Both the position numbers and the translations under genes were made by a program. Shown here one piece after another: positions 61,421-64,000 of a stretch of 64,000 nucleotides of DNA (its first letter is position 1; each line of letters begins with the position of its first letter). Under the pieces are notes generated by a model that saw nothing but the letters and a program-made list of their open reading frames with translations, did not search any database and was not told the origin of the DNA. The stretch comes from CAJQQY01 sp045104975 (GTDB lineage: Bacteria; Bacteroidota; Bacteroidia; Chitinophagales; Saprospiraceae), in assembly GCA_045104975.1 (NCBI GenBank), contig JBGCCY010000097.1, forward strand, positions 8,220-72,219, given 5' to 3'.

Positions 61421-62449
61421 CTATTTTTTATAATTAAAAATAGAAAACAATCCCACAAAACTGCCAACACCATAACTTATATGTAAAGTAAAAAACGATA
61501 ATAGAAAATAAGGAAATGTTCCTCGTGCGGAATTTTCAAAACTTAATTTTACGGAAAAAAAAGAAATGATTAAAAAGTAAAAGATAATTGGAAAAATAAA
61601 AATTAGCCATATCCAACTTCCACCAAAAAGCATTATTTTAAAAAAAGCAAAAACTGAAAACAATACATTTACAAAAAAAACTAAAGGTACAAAATGCCGA
61701 ATCGAAAGCGAATCAAAAGTACCTGTAAACCAAGAAGTTAGAATTACCCACTTTCCATTTCCATAATTATTTTTCCAAAGTTCCTTAAAAGTATCTCTGG
61801 CAAAATAAGTACATTCCACATCTGGGACTAAAAATATTTTCCCTCCTTGGCGTCTAATTCGTTTGTTGAGTTCGATGTCTTGATTTCGTTTTAATCGAAT
61901 ATCATAGTTTCCATATTTCTCAAAAACCATTTTTGGATAACAACCAAAAGGAACGGTATCGACTTCTTGCGGCTCAGAAATTCCCATGCGATAAAGTGCA
62001 TTACCAACTCCAATTGGGTGGGAGAGGGTACGTGCGATAGCTTTTGCTTTGATGGAATTTGATCGTGGTTGGATGTTCCAGATGCCTCCCACATTTTCTG
62101 CAGGTAGTTTTTTTAGCCAAAAAAATAATTTGGAAATATATTGTTTTGGATAAGCTGCATGAGCATCGAGTCGGATTATTATTTCACCTTGAGCTTGGTT
62201 GATTCCAAGGTTCATGGCTTGTGGGACAAATTTATCAGGGTTTGGAATTAGTTTTATAAAAGGTTGATGCTTAGTGTATTGTGAAATTATTTCGATAGTT
62301 TTGTCGGTACTCATTCCATCGAGAAACAGAACTTCCATGTCTTCTTGAGGGAAGTCTTGATCCAAAATATTTTGGATGACTGCTTCGACAAAGTCTTCTT
62401 CATTGAAGCAAGGAATGAGAATGGAGACTGTTGGTTTTTTCAAAATCAA
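61421..62449 (-). CDS. Glycosyltransferase family 2 protein, ExoA-like
   Basis: The protein has 342 residues. The GT-A domain is at the N-terminus: VSILIPCFNEEDFVEAVIQNILDQDFP (strand 1), EVLFLDGMSTDKTIEII, RLDAHAAYPKQYISKL (the D-x-D-like metal site LDAHA), GGIWNIQPRS and the acceptor-site segment RNQDIELNKRIRRQGGKIFLVPDVECTY. Two to three C-terminal helices (LVFFVNVLFSVFAFF, WLIFIFPIIFYFLIISFF) anchor it in the inner membrane. This resembles succinoglycan ExoA-type enzymes. It ends a small operon of glycan genes that continue beyond the right edge. Confidence 0.88.
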   Translation of the reverse strand: MILKKPTVSILIPCFNEEDFVEAVIQNILDQDFPQEDMEVLFLDGMSTDKTIEIISQYTKHQPFIKLIPNPDKFVPQAMNLGINQAQGEIIIRLDAHAAYPKQYISKLFFWLKKLPAENVGGIWNIQPRSNSIKAKAIARTLSHPIGVGNALYRMGISEPQEVDTVPFGCYPKMVFEKYGNYDIRLKRNQDIELNKRIRRQGGKIFLVPDVECTYFARDTFKELWKNNYGNGKWVILTSWFTGTFDSLSIRHFVPLVFFVNVLFSVFAFFKIMLFGGSWIWLIFIFPIIFYFLIISFFSVKLSFENSARGTFPYFLLSFFTLHISYGVGSFVGLFSIFNYKK

Positions 62450-62466
62450 TTATTTAATTTACTCCA

Positions 62467-62522
62467 TAGCAGGACTCTCCCGAGTCCCGTCTCAAAATGC
62501 GGAAATCAGGAGAGTCCTGCTA
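62467..62522. repeat. 14-bp inverted repeat overlapping a stop codon
   Basis: TAGCAGGACTCTCC (62467-62480) and GGAGAGTCCTGCTA (62509-62522) are exact reverse complements; outer bases also pair partly. The right arm holds the TAG stop of the upstream GT4 gene. It sits between two genes on the same strand. Confidence 0.85.
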
Positions 62523-63632
62523 CGGAAGAATTTGTTCGTAAAGTTTAATTAATTTTTCTTCTTCTTGTTTCCAATTAAAAACTTCTTGAACAGCTTTTTG
62601 TCCATTTTTTCCCATTTGAATGGATTGCTCTTCATTTTCTAACAATACATTTACAGCTTTCGCAATTTCTTTTGGTACTAGTGGATTAGCACAAATCCCA
62701 GCGTTGTGTTTGGCGACAATCTTTTTCCAAAGTGGAAAATCAGAAGTTATGATGGGCAAACTTGCAGCCATATATTCAAATATTTTATTTGGTTGCGCAT
62801 TAATATGATTGGGTTCAGGATGAAAAGTAACGATTCCCATTTTGCTTTGCGATAAAATTTTAGCGACTTCTTTTCGATTTCTTTTTCCTAAGAAATTTAC
62901 TTTTTTCCAAGTCGGTAAATTTTTAATAAATGTTTCTTCCTCCTTCGATTGAAATTCACCAATCAAAGTCATTTTTGCCTCTGTAAATTCCAACATTTTA
63001 ATCATTTCTTCGATGCCTCGAATCTTACTCATTAAACCAACATAGCAGATGTCATGAATCTTTTCCTTGGGGATTTCAATATTAAATTTTTCGAAAATAG
63101 GGTAATTATTTACATCAACGGTATTGGAATTTATTTTCAAAAAGCGATCTCGAATAAATGGAGTTGCCGTGATGATTGCATCCATTTTTGCTGAAATGCT
63201 GTTTTCATATATTTCAAAAATACCTGCAACAATTGGCCGGATAAAAGAAGGAAGATAATATTTAGATAAAATCTGACGTGGCACATCTTCATGCGTATCG
63301 TAGATGACTTTTTTGCCTTGCTTCTTTAATTTTGATCCAACTGGCAATAATTCTGGATCATGAAAATGATAAATATCTGCATCGATTTCCATGGCTTTTT
63401 CGAAGGCAACTTGAGTTGTTTTTCGCATTCGTTGTAGCCTGCCAGAAGTTGTAGATGTAATGTTATGGATTTGAACACCTTGGTCAATTTCGCTTTTTTG
63501 ATTTGCAACTATCAAGTGCGTTTCAAATCCATGCTTCGCCAAGGACACACATTCCTTTTGGAAAATACGAGTATCTTTTGCGTTGTGAACGGTGGTGATA
63601 TGGCAAATTTTTCTACCCTTTGAGCTCTTCAT
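62520..63632 (-). CDS. Glycosyltransferase family 4 protein
   Basis: The 370-residue GT-B enzyme starts KICHITTVHNAKDTRIFQKECVSLAKHGFETHLI, and its C-domain has ICYVGLMSKIRGIEEMIKML, then TLIGEFQSKEEE, NFLGKRNRKEVAKILSQSKMGIVTFHPEPNHINAQPNKIFEYMAASLPIITSDFP (the donor-sugar motif with E of NKIFEY) and the tail. It would add a sugar to the growing glycan in the cytoplasm. Its start overlaps the 3' end of the next upstream gene by 20 bp, so the operon is coupled. The stop codon lies within a dyad repeat. Confidence 0.9.
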   Translation of the reverse strand: MKSSKGRKICHITTVHNAKDTRIFQKECVSLAKHGFETHLIVANQKSEIDQGVQIHNITSTTSGRLQRMRKTTQVAFEKAMEIDADIYHFHDPELLPVGSKLKKQGKKVIYDTHEDVPRQILSKYYLPSFIRPIVAGIFEIYENSISAKMDAIITATPFIRDRFLKINSNTVDVNNYPIFEKFNIEIPKEKIHDICYVGLMSKIRGIEEMIKMLEFTEAKMTLIGEFQSKEEETFIKNLPTWKKVNFLGKRNRKEVAKILSQSKMGIVTFHPEPNHINAQPNKIFEYMAASLPIITSDFPLWKKIVAKHNAGICANPLVPKEIAKAVNVLLENEEQSIQMGKNGQKAVQEVFNWKQEEEKLIKLYEQILP

Positions 63633-64000
63633 AAATTTGCAACATTATTGTTTCTTGATTCTCCCAATTATATACTTGAGCAGCAAGCTGGAGTTCTTTC
63701 TTATAATTATCAATTCCATTCTCTAGAATGGTATCGATCGCTTTTTTTATTTCTGCCGTCGTGTCTTCTTTTAAAACATAACCCAATTTATTTCCAATGA
63801 CTTCACGAGTAACAATTAAGTCAGAGGTAATAATTGGTAAACCTGCATGAATGTATTCAAAAATTTTATTCCCCAAACTCATATCATGACTTCGGTTAGT
63901 TTTTTGAATAATGTAAGTGCCGATATCTGCAGAAGAAGTGTAGGCTAATAATTCATGTGGAGCAACAGCAGGATGGTAAAAAATATTATTAACTTTTGCC
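63613..64000 (-). CDS. Glycosyltransferase family 4 protein, C-terminal part, continues past the right edge
   Basis: The frame is open from the right edge to the stop at 63613 (129 residues visible). It reads VNNIFYHPAVAPHELLAYTSSADIG, then QKTNRSHDMSLGNKIFEYIHAGLPIITSDL and ends GNKLGYVLKEDTTAEIKKAIDTIL. The GNKIFEY...LPII donor motif is typical of the GT4 C-domain. No start is visible because the gene begins outside the window. It overlaps the next GT4 gene by 20 bp, so these are operon partners. A short ATG-initiated frame inside (63613-63882) is only part of this gene. Confidence 0.87.
   Translation of the reverse strand, partial: AKVNNIFYHPAVAPHELLAYTSSADIGTYIIQKTNRSHDMSLGNKIFEYIHAGLPIITSDLIVTREVIGNKLGYVLKEDTTAEIKKAIDTILENGIDNYKKELQLAAQVYNWENQETIMLQIYEELKG

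Noticed and set aside
63613..63882. An 89-residue independent gene at the right edge
   Set aside because: The frame stays open to the window end with GT4-type sequence, so the ATG at 63882 is internal to a larger glycosyltransferase.
1..64000. tRNA, rRNA, CRISPR array, prophage or full IS element
   Set aside because: No T-loop-like GGTTCGAATCC with matching stems, no rRNA-like block, no regular repeat-spacer array, and no transposase or phage structural gene was seen on either strand.

Overview
The window reads as a chromosomal segment of an AT-rich, gliding-type Bacteroidota, most likely a member of the Saprospiria (Lewinella/Haliscomenobacter-like). This assignment is an inference. It rests on type IX secretion (T9SS) cargo with type A and type B (gliding motility-associated) C-terminal domains, a GldN-like T9SS component, promoters of the TTG-N18/19-TAnnTTTG kind, Bacteroidota-restricted families (DUF2853, DUF4348, DUF6428, DUF6435, DUF6495, HU-CCDC81/SPOR) and a metal-dependent KdsA. 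I see no rRNA, tRNA, CRISPR array, prophage or complete insertion sequence.

Layout. 0-10.6 kb: a TPR-like membrane protein cut by the left edge, a GDPD lipoprotein, then a surface-glycan region (YfhO-like membrane protein, GT4, Wzx-type flippase, CDP-glycerol phosphotransferase family protein, methyltransferase, GT4). 10.7-19.9 kb: DUF2853, enoyl-CoA hydratase, an ArsR regulator with a DUF6428 partner sharing a 21-bp operator, a PAT/ArsN1-like acetyltransferase, an HU-CCDC81/SPOR membrane protein, VanW and a methyltransferase, KdsA and three small exported proteins. 20.2-30.4 kb: a 1296-residue TPR/DUF3857/transglutaminase-like protein, DUF6435 overlapping an SDR, polyphosphate kinase, a LOG protein, a cassette-like orphan ORF without a start codon, DUF72 and a PyrR-like phosphoribosyltransferase. 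30.5-43.3 kb: a two-gene HdrD-like Fe-S oxidoreductase, lipoproteins, a CotH/LTD T9SS cargo protein, sterol desaturase family protein, GldN-like protein, GH36 alpha-galactosidase, DUF922 protease and a TsaC-type protein. 43.8-56.3 kb: three tandem paralogous PKD/type B-CTD surface proteins, a subtilisin-like T9SS protease and a frameshifted SprB-repeat protein. 56.3-64 kb: a second LOG protein, DUF6495, two tandem OmpA/TSP3 proteins, and another glycan-synthesis operon (GT2, GT4, GT4) cut by the right edge.

Functionally the window is mostly cell envelope: glycan synthesis and export at both ends, KdsA for the LPS core, T9SS cargo and OmpA-type anchors, with housekeeping enzymes between.

The most distinctive non-gene feature is a set of about a dozen intergenic inverted repeats with long arms (14-42 bp), each locus carrying a different sequence. 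Some recur elsewhere in the window, and some contain the stop codon of the adjacent gene. One small palindromic element lies in frame inside the alpha-galactosidase gene and encodes LPNRQAG.
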